Source of the DNA: Rhipicephalus microplus
Taxonomy: Eukaryota > Arthropoda > Arachnida > Ixodida > Ixodidae
DNA length: 64,000 nucleotides
Direction of reading: 5' to 3'
Assembly: GCF_043290135.1 (NCBI RefSeq)
Contig: NC_134702.1
Span: 74,514,417-74,578,416, forward strand
Positions 22,253 through 33,521 of the stretch are shown piece after piece. The notes under the pieces are model-generated. The model was given only the letters and a program-made list of their open reading frames with translations. It was not told where the DNA came from and did not search any database. Each line of letters starts with the position of its first letter. The stretch's first letter is position 1. The position numbers and the translations under genes are program-made.

Positions 22253-23970
22253 CAGCAACGCTTTACATCAGCGCACCACTTCTGGTGTTGTTAATATCCA
22301 GGTTCGTGTTGCCATCGTTACGCAACCGTAAACAACCGGTGTTGTTAAACAGTATGCGGCTGTTTAACGTATATCTGTGCGTGCATTTGTACGTATCTTC
22401 AGCACAACTTTGTAATGTATTGCTCATTAAAAAATTTCAACACAGTCAGCTTGCGTGCGCATGCTTCGCATAACATCAATTTTCAAAGTACTTGTGATTT
22501 GTTGAATTTTAGTCACTGTATATCACTTTGTTAATGAGAACCAACCGACAATGATGCCAAGGAAAGTATAGAAGATGCTATTAGAATTATTTGTAACGTA
22601 CATGTGGAAACAGAAAAGTGGCCAAAAAGATAGCTTCCCACCTTCAGGGACCAAATCTGTGAACTTCAAATAACGTGTCCAATGTTTTACTCATGAGCTA
22701 CGGTGGCGGCCGTCCCTCCGTCCACTTTATAGGGTAGACGAATGTCCTACTACTCCACAATCCAGGCACGTCCAGTGATGCTGACAACAGTAGCCTTGAC
22801 CACGTGCACCTACATCATTGAACATCACGGCACTTATTGGAAGGCGAACACGTGGACGTCTGTTATGCGCAACGTGCTCTCAGTGCAGCCTCCATGTAAG
22901 AAGCCGACGTGCCTGGGATGGTTGTCGTCAGAATCATGGATGACTTCCCGGTGAAGCCAGAGTTCCCTGCTAGTGACGTCGATTCTGGCTAGTACGACTC
23001 CAATGCTTGCGACATTTCGTTGAAGACCGCGAGCTTGTTCACCTCGGTGAATACGGCGACACAACTGGTGCAAGAGCATAGGGTGCATCGAAAATCAGCT
23101 CAGAAACTTACCCCGATTTCGACACACACACTGGTGGGAGAGCACGCCGATGCAGCTCGACCATAGGCGAACAGCCCGCCTACTGAACACATTGCGACAT
23201 TCGAGAATTCCGAATGCTCAGTGTCGTGCCCAGTTTCTAAAGCTGTGGCAATCTGGAAACATAAAGGTCCACCTTCCAGACATTACCGGCAGATTTTCTT
23301 AAGACATCGTGCTATGAAAGAGACCGACCACAGCAACATGGCTGATTCCGTCATTCAGAAACACAGAGGAAGATCCCCAAGCGGAATTGCAGCATGGCCG
23401 GGACCGATCGCTGCAATGCAGCAAGTGCGGCCCATCATGTCGGCAGCTGCGTGCGCTCATCGACATGAGCGATCATAAGAACGCCGCAGAGGTTGCGGCG
23501 TGCGGGGAGCTAGCTGGATGCAAAGAAATAATAGAATAAGGAGAGCCAACCCACTATGCGGGCGTTGTCTATTTCTCTTGACACATATGCACATCTTAGC
23601 AGAGAGGTTATGAGGCTTACCACACGTCTCAGTATAAGAAATATTTTTGTTCAAATTATGAATTTGATAATTGAATTGCAGGCGCTTATTTTTTATTGAA
23701 GACAAGACATTTGGGCGCTTCTAAAATTTCAAAATGCGAAGTGCTTGAACGCTCATGTCCAACAGAAGCCCCTCTGATAGCCGCTACTGGTTTCGTTTAT
23801 GATGCAACGACATCGTGGTGGACAGCTCTGTGTCCTTGTTTTGACATCGTAAGAGCACTGAAAGAACAAGTAAAACATATGAGTTAGTTGTCTGTGGTGC
23901 TGGATGGCGATTGCACTATATATAGAAAAATGCAGTTGCAGTAAACAGTGTAGGGACAAATAGCGCTATG
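22253..23970. other. No recognised gene
   Basis: Frames at 22742-22954 (+), 22834-23088 (-) and 23221-23478 (+) are open but carry no motif I recognise. The region 22740-23480 is less AT-rich than its surroundings and could hold a decayed coding repeat. Confidence 0.4.
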
Positions 23971-23987
23971 AAAAACTCTGAATTTCT
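23971..23987. repeat. SINE target duplication, left
   Basis: AAAAACTCTGAATTTCT, identical to 24221-24237 (17 bp). Confidence 0.95.
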
Positions 23988-24220
23988 GCCCCGCCGCAGT
24001 GGTCTAGTGGCTAAGGTACTCGGCTGCTGACCCGCAGGTCGCGGGTTCGAATCCCGGCTGCGGCGGCTGCATTTCCGATGGAGGCGGAAATGTTGTAGGC
24101 CCGTGTGCTCAGATTTGGGTGCACGTTAAAGAACCCCAGGTGGTCTAAATTTCCGGAGCCCTCCACTACGGCGTCTCTCATAATCATATAGTGGTTTTGG
24201 GACGTTAAACCCCACATATC
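23988..24220 (+). mobile_element. Full-length tRNA-derived SINE (Ruka-like)
   Basis: 233 bp with a tRNA-like head: box A TGGTCTAGTGG and box B GGTTCGAATCC, the RNA polymerase III internal promoter. A conserved body (GGAGGCGGAAATGTTGTAGG, GGTGCACGTTAAAGAACCCC) and tail (GGGACGTTAAACCCCA) follow. Flanked by a perfect 17-bp duplication (23971-23987, 24221-24237), so it is recent. It resembles, from memory, the Ruka SINE of ixodid ticks. It would move with a LINE reverse transcriptase. Confidence 0.95.
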
Positions 24221-24237
24221 AAAAACTCTGAATTTCT
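24221..24237. repeat. SINE target duplication, right
   Basis: Identical to 23971-23987. Confidence 0.95.
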
Positions 24238-24280
24238 ATGTGTTTTATTATTTGATCGGACTGCACAGTACAGCCTGTTA

Positions 24281-24451
24281 GGGCCTTTCCACACGCTACC
24301 CGAACCATCGCAACGCACGTGCCGGGACCTTTGCCGCACCCAAGCGGAGGGTGAAAGAACGTCGCCAATTGGCTTATTTGTCTCCCGCTTGCGTGCGGCA
24401 GGGGTCCCGGCACGTGCGTTGCGGCTGTACGGGTAGCGCATGGAAAGGCCC
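24281..24451. mobile_element. MITE with long TIRs and TTA target
   Basis: 171 bp that is nearly all inverted repeat: the left arm GGGCCTTTCCACACGCTACC pairs with the right arm end GGTAGCGCATGGAAAGGCC, and the arms stay similar for about 65 bp (shared core CGCAACGCACGTGCCGGGAC). Flanked by TTA at 24278-24280 and 24452-24454. TTA plus GGGCC ends fits PIF/Harbinger-type MITEs. No coding capacity. Confidence 0.85.
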
Positions 24452-24454
24452 TTA

Positions 24455-26499
24455 GCGCATTTTAAAACAGACCGCTAATCAATTTGCCTGGATGCCTGCA
24501 GAAAAAGCAGATACATTCAGCTTTGTTGAAGTGTATCTCGGTCCTAAATGTTCTGACGCCGACTGCGCAGATTTAGTCGAGTTTTGCGAAGTTCATTTGC
24601 CTGAAGTAAGTAAGTAGGGGTCACATGATTGAATTGTGTTAATATATAGCAGAAGACAGTCGTAAATTTGAAAAATAAAGTAAATATTCAATTCAGACAA
24701 AAATGACAAAGAATACAGTGTCAGGCAGTGCTGCTGAGTGAGAGTAAAGCGTAAAATCAACCCTTGATAAAAGTAGGAAAGATGAAATCGTAACTGACAT
24801 AAGAAATTGATGATATTGCGTGCAGCTAGTAAGTTTTAGATTGTGCAGTAAGCCTGTCATAGGTGGTGTAGGAATGATCACTTGAATGAGTTTAAGGATT
24901 GCCTTTCCCTTCTGGGAAGGCCCAACTTCACGCTTGAGAAATAGAACAAAGCTCTCTGACACTTTAACATACATGTGCACCAAAATTGTGCTCATTGATT
25001 TGTGCATAAATGGTGACATTACGGTAAAATAGTTTCATGTTTCAGAAGCAACAATGTAGTGTTATTATATTCAGACAGGGGTAGCTTGCGATGTAATTTA
25101 TTTAGGTTTTAAAAGACTGTGATGAACTCCTTTGTAAGTCATTACATTACATTTTCCAAAGTATATTTACCGTCCCTGGCCCTCACTTTAGGGGTAGGTA
25201 CAGTCGCACACAATTAAGTTGCCGTGTGGCGACCTGGTCGAACGGGTCTCCATACGTGAACAGTAATACCGGCATACCTTAGGTTGATTTCGAGAATACT
25301 AGTAACTGAAACAGTGTTTACATCACTAATTGTTTTCTTTGTCGGCATCACTTTGAAGTAATGGTGCAAAAAGAGCACGGAACACATGTTTTAGGTTATA
25401 TTGCGCGTGACTGTATACGCACAGGTACACGTTTATTGATTTCACTGGTTATAAATATTTCACACAGAGAGAAGAAATAGCACGCTTAGCCCTTTTTGGA
25501 GCAGTGGAGCTGATATGTTCCGCTTTTCCCCTTCACTATGTTCAAAGTATTTATATTTAAGCCATGCACTGAATCAATTGCTTTCAGACTTCTAGTACAA
25601 CTGCATTGATGTCCTACGTGGGGCTTAGCCGGGTGCGTGAACCATTCGCGTTCCGGAGGACCAAAATAAAAGTATTGCCCTTCCTTCCTTCCTCATTGAA
25701 AGCGATTCTGGTAGTTATAATATATTCGAACAGTGACGGCTCACACACACATGCTCAAAACAAACCATACAGCTTCCACGTGCTGCGTTTTTTTTTCAAT
25801 AAAAGGGAGGCACGCTCTGCCCCCGAATCAACACAAGAAGCAAACTTGAAAAGTTCATTTCATACCGACGGGTTCATAAACGTGCTCTCATAGTGCTTTT
25901 TGTTGTTCCTACCCACTCAGTTCTATAAAGATGTGCACAAAAGAAAGATGAACAACCATTCTGTGATAGATTTCCGAAAGCGCAGCCAGCTAGTCTAACA
26001 TCTCCAATTTATGTATTCAATTTTTATGCTGATTCTGGAAGGGACGCTTCTTCCCGTGAAAGAAGTAGATGAGCTTCCTTGCTGGACGAAAATTAGACTC
26101 TCAAAGGCATAACCAGTACCGACATCTGCCACTCAAATGCCCTTCTAACGACTAGATGCACAATTGACATTGTCTTTTTTTTTTGTCATGGGAAATTGGT
26201 GTTTGCAGGCTCTAATTTTTGTAGATTGTAATGCAGTAGCGAGCTCGCATAAAAAGCGTTAAAGTAATTTTTTTTTTCTGAAATGACGTGTCTCACTTTT
26301 TCCTCGAAAACCCCTAACAATAGAGAGATCAAACTTCGTACATACTATCAAAAGCTGATACAGAGGATCACGACGCCCCCACTTGTTGTGCATATTTCAC
26401 CACAGAAGGTTCCATAAAGGGTTAAACAGATTTGTGGGGTGCATTTGGTGCTCCCATCGGCCAACTTGCTCCTTTTGTATAGTGGTTGTGGAGCTCGAA
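24455..26499. other. No recognised feature
   Basis: AT-rich. The 108-aa minus frame at 24693-25019 and the 95-aa plus frame at 25606-25893 carry no motif. Confidence 0.45.
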
Positions 26500-26697
26500 T
26501 GCATGCTGACCTGGAGGCCGCGAGATGTAATGTCACTTACGCCGGCCGCATTTTGATGGCGGCGAAATGCTTGAGGCACGTGTGCTCAAATCGAGGCGCC
26601 CGTTGACAAACCCTAGGTCATTGATGTTTAGAGAGGCCTCCATAACAGCGTTCCCCAGCATATCGTGGTTTTGGGATGTTAAAGCACATAAATTATT
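26500..26697 (+). mobile_element. Old, decayed SINE copy
   Basis: Shows the SINE order in worn form: GATGGCGGCGAAATGCTTGAGG, then CGTGTGCTCAAAT, then CATATCGTGGTTTTGGGATGTTAAA. The tRNA-like head is hardly readable. More diverged than any other copy here, so the family has been active for a long time. Confidence 0.7.
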
Positions 26698-27711
26698 ATG
26701 GCATATCGGCCAAGCAACGAAGGTCCGCCAAAGCACCGTGTATGCAATTTTACAGAGGGCGTCAGTAAGCTTTAGCCTCACTTTTGAAATATGTCAACGC
26801 TTTTTGTAATGGTGTGACCAAATACATTTGCACGCTATTCCACGGAGTACGCCATATTATTTTTTGTCTTTTAATAAACTGCTTCGTTAGGTAAACTTGA
26901 TCAATCAACTTCTAAAGCAACTATTACGGGCGTAAACTCCTAAGAGAAAGGGGAAGATCAATGTGCGAAACGTCGGATTATAGAGTTTCATACTTTCTAT
27001 TTAATAAAGAGGCTCTGGAACATATTTTGAGTAGTCATAGAATTGATTTTATAATGACGGGCCAGGCTCGTTTTTAGAATCCTTCCAGTATATGAGCAGA
27101 GGTGCAAAGATTTGTTGAACGCTGTAATTGCATTCTCTCTTCTCTCATCCCAACGAAAATGCTGGAAGCTAAGTAGAGAGTTATGGCATGACGGAAAAAA
27201 AAAGTCATGCGCGCTTTGTGACGTTGAGCACTTTCCCTTTTTTGTTTTCTTTTAATGTGCGGCTTTGCAGTGCGATCATGAGCACACGATTGGACAAGTC
27301 GTGGCCTCCCACGGTGGCCTCAGTAACGGCCTACAGCCTTACGCACCATGCCCGAATCAGGCAATGGCTGAGTCTTGGTTTGTGATGCAGATACATTTGA
27401 GCCTGTAGCGTCGGTTGTCAAAATAAAAAAAAAGATAAAGCCATTTTCAGCTCACTTCGAGAGGTTATTTTAAATTCCATGCCACGTGCATCGTAATAAT
27501 ATTTGGCTTGCGTATTTTCGGGAGCTTCGGCTACCCGTCGGCAGCGTCTTCTGACCATGCTAAAATTGTAGCAAGGCCCCTTTAAGTACTAGTGTTGCTT
27601 CAAAATCCGACTGATGCGTACAAAATACGGCAAGAATACCGCTTGACTAATCCGCTGACGCACCGTAATGGCGGTGCCTGCAAACAACAATATCGTTTGG
27701 CCTCCTGTGCC
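26698..27711. other. No recognised feature
   Basis: AT-rich spacer between two SINEs. No motif-bearing frame. Confidence 0.5.
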
Positions 27712-27947
27712 CGCCCCGCAGCGGCGGTCCAGTGGATAAGGTATTCGGCTGCTGACCCGTAGGTCGCGAGTTGGAATCCCGGCTGCAGCGGCTACATTTT
27801 CGCTGGAGACGAAAATGCTGTAGGCCCGCGTGCACAGATTTAGGTGCACGTTAAAGAACCCCAGGTGATGGAAATTTTCGGAACCCTCCACTACGGCGTC
27901 TCTCACAATCATATGGAGCTTTTGGGACTTCAAACCCTACGTATCAA
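27712..27947 (+). mobile_element. tRNA-derived SINE, diverged
   Basis: Full-length order, with box A CGGTCCAGTGG and box B damaged (GAGTTGGAATCC). Body and tail are clear (GGTGCACGTTAAAGAACCCC). No clean target duplication, so older than the 24.0-kb copy. Confidence 0.9.
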
Positions 27948-29160
27948 ATGAAGGCGACTTCTGCTACGGCTTAAAAAGTGACAGGACAGGGGCGATGATA
28001 GTGATTGTCACGTGATGAACCTGTTGCTAGCGGTTGCACAGGCCATCAGCGAAGCAGCTGCTTATCGCTGCTGTGAATCACGGCAGCGGAAGCTTATCGT
28101 TTGCACGTGGAGCGCTACGGAGCACTGCCATGTAGTGCACGAGCGGGCGGTCACGTGGTAGTTTTCTTTCAAAAGCGACGTTCTTTTCAAGCTGCCGGTA
28201 AAACGTGCGCGTTACACCGAAAACCAGCCTTTCGCCACTTCATCAGATACTGCTATGGGACGCATGGTTGAAATAACAAAGGTGAGCAACGCCGAGCGAC
28301 GAAGACACATCACGTAGCCGAGTTTTACCGGCTTGCTGCGCTCGATATGATACGGCCGTAGGGCGCGCAAAGTAACCACGTATACTCCAGAGTTAAAGAA
28401 AAAAAACAGCTTATCGTGAAGCCGGACTTTTCGCCATGCGAAAATGCCAGCGACAGCGAGGAGTAGATACAGAATACGCAACCAAGTTTTCGGGACAACA
28501 AAAGACGACGAGAACACACTATATACCGATTACCATGAGTGGAAGGCAGCGAGTATGCGAGGGCTACGTCGGGATCCAGCCTACAAGGACGCCGATCACT
28601 ATAGGCGCCGTGCTCGTGCTTCTACTGGTGGCAGCGATGCGAGATTTCAACGTGAGTTTTTTTTTCACTGGAATTTGGGCATTTATGCCACGTTAGCATT
28701 TGGTTATGGTTTGACTAAACTTAACTATACTCTCAGGTCGGTGCAATCTTCTGAGAAGCACGGGAAAAGCCTGGGCAAGCTGCGGGAATTCTGCCCTCTT
28801 GCTATCTAATGCGACGAGCCAAATTCAGAGCTAGCTACTGCCAAGCTCTCCGTATCACAGCCTCGTGCAGACTTAGCCACACCGAAGTTTAAGCCTCGAG
28901 ACATTAAAGTACAATCTGCCTTCAACCGAAAGTAACCCAGTCACAGCCACAAAACACCATCCAATGGGCCAATTCCACTGTGTCTGAGGCCTTTCGCGGT
29001 TGAGTGCAAGCTTTCTTTCTGTTTTGTATTTCGCGAGAATTTCGTTGTGAGTTCGCGGGAGAAGCACAAACACTTACTAGAGAAAGAGTTAGAAACCTGT
29101 TTGTCTGCAGCTCTCGAAAACCCACAAAAAGCCTTTTAATTAGTATTACTTGCTCATCTT
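27948..29160. other. Unrecognised; two opposed open frames at 28.2-28.8 kb
   Basis: Plus frame 28436-28696 contains a hydrophobic run (ITIGAVLVLLLVAAM) and ends near CAACGTGAGT, a good splice donor. The overlapping plus frame 28444-28809 and the minus frame 28517-28212 (WLRILYLLLAVAGIFAW) are also open. This could be one exon of a small membrane protein, but I do not recognise it and cannot choose the strand. Confidence 0.3.
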
Positions 29161-29400
29161 GCCCCACCGCGGTGGTCTAGTAGCTTAGGTATTTGGCTGC
29201 TGACCCGTAGGTCACGGGATTGTATCCTGGCTGCGGCGGCTGTGTTTCCGATGGAGGCGGAAATGTTGTAGGCCCGTGTGCTCAGATTTGGGTGCACGTG
29301 AAAGAACCCCAGGTGGTCGAAATTTCCGGAGCCCTCCACTACGGCGTCTCTTTTAATCATATGGTTGTTTTGGGACGTTAAACACCACAAATCAATCAAA
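29161..29400 (+). mobile_element. tRNA-derived SINE
   Basis: Full-length copy, box A TGGTCTAGTAG, box B GGGATTGTATCC (damaged), intact body and tail ending in ATCAATCAAA. Confidence 0.92.
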
Positions 29401-29549
29401 CGAATCATTCGGGTTGCGATAGCGTAATCGGGCCTAGTGCACATGGAGGAAGGAAAATACAGGAGTGAGCGTTAGACAATGCGATTAAAACCCACCAAGT
29501 TGGCCCAACACGTGACCAAACGTCAGCGTGCGTATAGGTTTTAGTTCTC

Positions 29550-29562
29550 TCGGTTTTGTTTT
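29550..29562. repeat. Target duplication of split SINE, left
   Basis: TCGGTTTTGTTTT, identical to 35012-35024. Confidence 0.85.
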
Positions 29563-29708
29563 CGGATCAAATCCCGACCGTGGTGGCTGCATTCCGATGG
29601 AGGCGGAAAGGTTCTAGGCCCGTGTACTCAGATTTGGGTGCACGTTAAAGAACCCCAGGTGGTCGATATTTCCGGAGCCCTCCGCTACGGCGTCTCTTTT
29701 AATCATAT
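29563..29708 (+). mobile_element. 5'-truncated SINE, left part
   Basis: Starts within the tRNA-like head, near box B (AAATCCCGACCG), and runs to CATAT, where LTR element B interrupts it. The remainder is at 34974-35011. The 13-bp target duplication at 29550-29562 and 35012-35024 shows that the truncated form itself inserted here. Confidence 0.92.
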
Positions 29709-29885
29709 TGTTACGTTTGAAAGAGACTGGTAGACGTTGAAAGGGGCCGTTTATTAGGTCGTTAGAGGCAGCTCAGAAGCGGCCGACTGGTTAAAGATCC
29801 TCCTGATCCTCTTCTTCCTCTCTCGCTCTGGGCGACGAGTGCGTTCCCCGTATACGCTTCTTTGTCTTCGTGCATGTACGCAACA
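29709..29885 (-). repeat. 3' LTR of element B
   Basis: 177 bp, TGTTACGTTTG to ATGTACGCAACA on plus. Has T where the other LTR has C in the CTTCTTYGTCTTCG block. Confidence 0.96.
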
Positions 29886-29897
29886 TTCCTCTCCGCG
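29886..29897 (-). promoter_or_regulatory. Polypurine tract of element B
   Basis: Minus strand GCGGAGAGGAA directly before the 3' LTR. Confidence 0.75.
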
Positions 29898-29919
29898 CAG
29901 ACGAAGGCCGCCGGACGAG

Positions 29920-32900
29920 TCAGTCAAGTTGTCGTGGCGTGTAAAGTTTCAGGCGGGCAACATGAACCACTTGAGTTTTGGCAGCTCGTCGACCACTCGC
30001 CGTGAGACGAGCTATTACATAGTTGACCTCTGTAAGTCTGTCGACAATGACAAAAGGTCCATCGTAAGTGGCCAAAAACTTTTGGCATAACCCGCGCTTG
30101 CGCATCGGAGTCCACAACCACACCAGATCACCACGGCGATAACTCACTGGTCGATGGTGAATGTCATAGCGTGCCTTAGCTTTGTCTTGCGACGCCAGTG
30201 TGCGTAGTCGAGCTATGCGACGCGCCTCTTCGGCGAGGCAGAGAGTCTCGGCGATAGTGACGTTGTCGTGGTCACAGAAAGGCAATATTGTGTCGATTGT
30301 GTGCCGGGGCGAACGTGCATAAAGCAAAAAGAAAGGGCTATAGCCTGTAATCTCATGCTTCGCGGTGTTGAACGCGTAAGTAATGAACGGAAGTACGTCA
30401 TCCCAGTTCTTGTGGTCACATGAGACATACATAGACAACATGTTGACAATGGTGCGGTTGGTACGCTCCGTCAGCCCATTAGTTTGGGGGTGGTATGGTG
30501 TTGAGTGACGCAGGCGGGATCCACATAAACGGAGTAGCTCCTCCACGACATCCGCTGTGAATTGTCGGCCACGATTGCTGATAATCAGGCGAGGTGGGCC
30601 GGTTCGGAGGATGACGTACTGTAACAAAAACGACGAGACTTCACTGGCAGTTGTGGAGGGGACGGCCGCCGTCTCGCAGTAGCGTGTGTGGTAGTCGACG
30701 CAAACAATTATCCATCGGTTGCCCTTAGCCGATTTTGGAAAGGGGCCCAGAAAGTCAATCCCCACTTGTTCGAAAGGTGCGCTTGGAGTAGGCATCGGTT
30801 GTAGAAGACCAGCTGGACCAGTTGATGGACGTTTGTGACGCTGGCATTGCATGCAGCTTGCCACATAACTCTCAACGGACTTTTGCATACCAGGCCAATA
30901 AAAGCGCTCTTTAGTCCGGTGAAGCGTCCGCGCCAAACCTAAATGTCCAGATGTAGGGTCGTCGTGCATGGCACTCCTAATAACGGTTCGCAGGCTCTCC
31001 GGGACCACTAGAAGGAAACGTGCGCCACTGCTGGAGAGGTTCCTTTTGAACAACAGTCCATCACGCATACAGAAACGGCGTGCACTAGTGGAAGCGGATG
31101 CAGCGGCGAATAGTGGTGCTAGTTTAGCGTCCTTCTGCTGTTCCGCCCTGAAACTGGGATAGTCTGGGAACGTAGGCGACACAGACGCTACAAGCTGGTC
31201 AAGGTCATCGGATTCACAGTCCGTTGTGCTAAGTGGCATACGAGAAAGACAGTCCGCGTCAGCATGTCGACGACCACTTTTGTAAGCGACGGTAAAACTG
31301 TATTCTTGTAGCCGGAGGGCCCAGCGCGCAAGGCGGCCACAAGGGTCACGAAGGTTGACAAGCCAACACAACGAGTGGTGGTCGGTTACGACTGTGAATG
31401 GGCGTCCGTACAGGTAAGACCTAAACCGCTGAATTGCAAATAATACCGCCAGGCATTCTTGTTCCGTAACAGTGTAGTTTTGTTCCGGCCTGCTTAGGGA
31501 GCGACTTGCGTATGCGACGACGTGTTCGCGGTCGCCGTAACGTTGTACTAGGACGGCTCCAATACCTATGCCGCTAGCATCCGTATGAAGCTCTGTCGGA
31601 GCAGAAGGACTGAAGTGCTGAAGGACGGGTCGTGACGTCAGCAAAAACTTCATTTGACGGAATGAAGATTCGCACTCCGGAGTCCACTCAAAGGAATTGT
31701 CCTTTCGTAAGAGGCATGTGAGAGGATACGCAACGTCGGCAAACTTCGGAATAAAGCGGCGGAAGTACGAACAAAGCCCCAGGAAACTACCAAGCTCCTT
31801 GACGGAACGCGGCGCATTGAACGCCTCAACTGCTGCTGTCTTCTGGGGGTCAGGGCGGATGCCATCCTTGTCAACGAGATGCCCGAGCACAAGCGTCTGG
31901 CGGTCTCCGAAGTGGCATTTCTTCGAATTTAAAATTAGGCCAGCATTTCGAATGCAGTTCAAAACAGTATCCAGACGAGAGTTGTGTTCACTGAACGTGC
32001 GGCCAAAGATGACGACGTCGTCGAGGTAGCACATGCAGATGTTCCACTTCAAGCCACGCAGAATGGTGTCCATAAACCTCTCGAACGTTGCCGGTGCATT
32101 GCACAGTCCAAAGGGCATCACGTTGAATTCAAAGAGCCCATCAGGGGTTACAAAGGCAGTCTTTTCCTTGTCCTCTGGGTGCATCGGAATTTGCCAATAA
32201 CCGGATCGTAAGTCTACGGAGGAAAAATAAGAGGCCGAATGTAAGCAGTCTATTGCGTCCTCTATACGGGGCAGCGGGTATACGTCCTTTTTAGTCACGG
32301 CATTCAGTCGGCGATAGTCGACGCAAAATCTCCAAGATCCATCTTTCTTCTTAACAAGGATTACCGGTGCTGCCCACGGACTGGCTGACTGTTGTACCAC
32401 TCCCTTTTGCATCATCTCCTGCACTTGGTCGTTGATAATTTGTCTTTCTGACGGGGAAACACGATATGGTTTTTGGCGAATCGGACTTGCCGCGCCAGTG
32501 TTGATGGTATGGTGCGTTCGAGACAGGGGGACAGGGATTACTTTGCCCTACTGTGTAAAGTCAAATACCGAAGCGTGCTTCAACAGCACATTCATTAAAG
32601 TTCGGCACTCGCTTGAGCTGAGCGACTTATTTATCATTCTCATAAGCGCCCCGTCCAAATTGTGACAACCAGTTCCGTCACGTTCTTCCGGCACGTCTGT
32701 GAGCTCGACCATTGATAAGGTCGCGTGTTCTTTGCTGACCGAAGCTAATTTCAAACCATTGGGTAGTGTCACGGGCTCAGAGGAACAATTTACAGTTCAT
32801 AGGCCAGTTCGTCCGCCATCTATCGACACCACACAATGGGGAACCAACACATTCTTCTTCACGCAGTTTATGTGCATTGGTTCTATGCTCGCATCGAAGC

Positions 32901-33521
32901 TGTCAGAATCCGCTCCGCGACAAACAACAGGAACACGTACGGTAGACAACGCAGGTATGAACGTATCGCCACAGACACACAGCGTAGTTTGATCATTCGC
33001 TGGAGTTTCCAGAAGTTCTGACGGCATCTGGCCACTCACAAAGACTTTCCCCGTGCGACAGTCTACAGTGGCACCACATTCTCGCAAGAAGTCCATGCCG
33101 AGAATGACATCATGTGTCGACCGAGGAATAATCGCAAATTCTGTCGTTATCATAAGGCCTCCCAAAAATACTTCAGCACTACACACACCAATAGGGCGCA
33201 ACGGCTCTCCACTCACTCCACAGAACGTCGAAGTTTCATCGCAGGTAAAAACAACTTTCCGCCCTAACACGTCTTTAAAGAAGCACTCATCACGGAAATC
33301 GTTGCACCTGTGTCCACCAAGGCCATCACAGGCACATAATCCAGCAAAACACGCACTTTGTTTTTAAACATACACACAGGAGGTATTTCTGTCAGTAGCA
33401 CGTTTCCAGCGACCTCACCCCCATTGGCCGCGCTGGCTAGTTTTCCGGTGGCGAAGAGGGCGCTTTGCGACGCAGCGGTGAAGGAGAACGATGAGCACGA
33501 GGTCGCGGTGGGGGCGTTCAA
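29920..33521 (-). pseudogene. Element B pol: protease, RT, RNase H, integrase
   Basis: The protease frame (33521-33264) has LVDTGATIS and then a one-base frameshift at about 33275. It continues 33270-32797 to a TGA, 32794-32548 to a TAG, then an uninterrupted 834-aa stretch (32424-29920). In that stretch: RT Asp71 and YLDD (133-136); RNase H Asp282, Glu322, Asp348; integrase zinc His487, His494, Cys524, Cys527; and catalytic Asp557 and Glu653. The second catalytic position reads ISNRG, Asn617 instead of Asp (A and C have TDRG). The C-terminus has the GPF/Y-type segment (TYDGPFVIVDRL) and ends 34 bp before the LTR. Strand transfer is expected to be lost. Confidence 0.93.

Noticed and set aside
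24000..24066. tRNA gene
   Set aside because: Box A and box B are present, but the sequence continues into a SINE body with flanking duplication; it is a SINE head. The same holds for 27.7, 29.2 and 57.4 kb.
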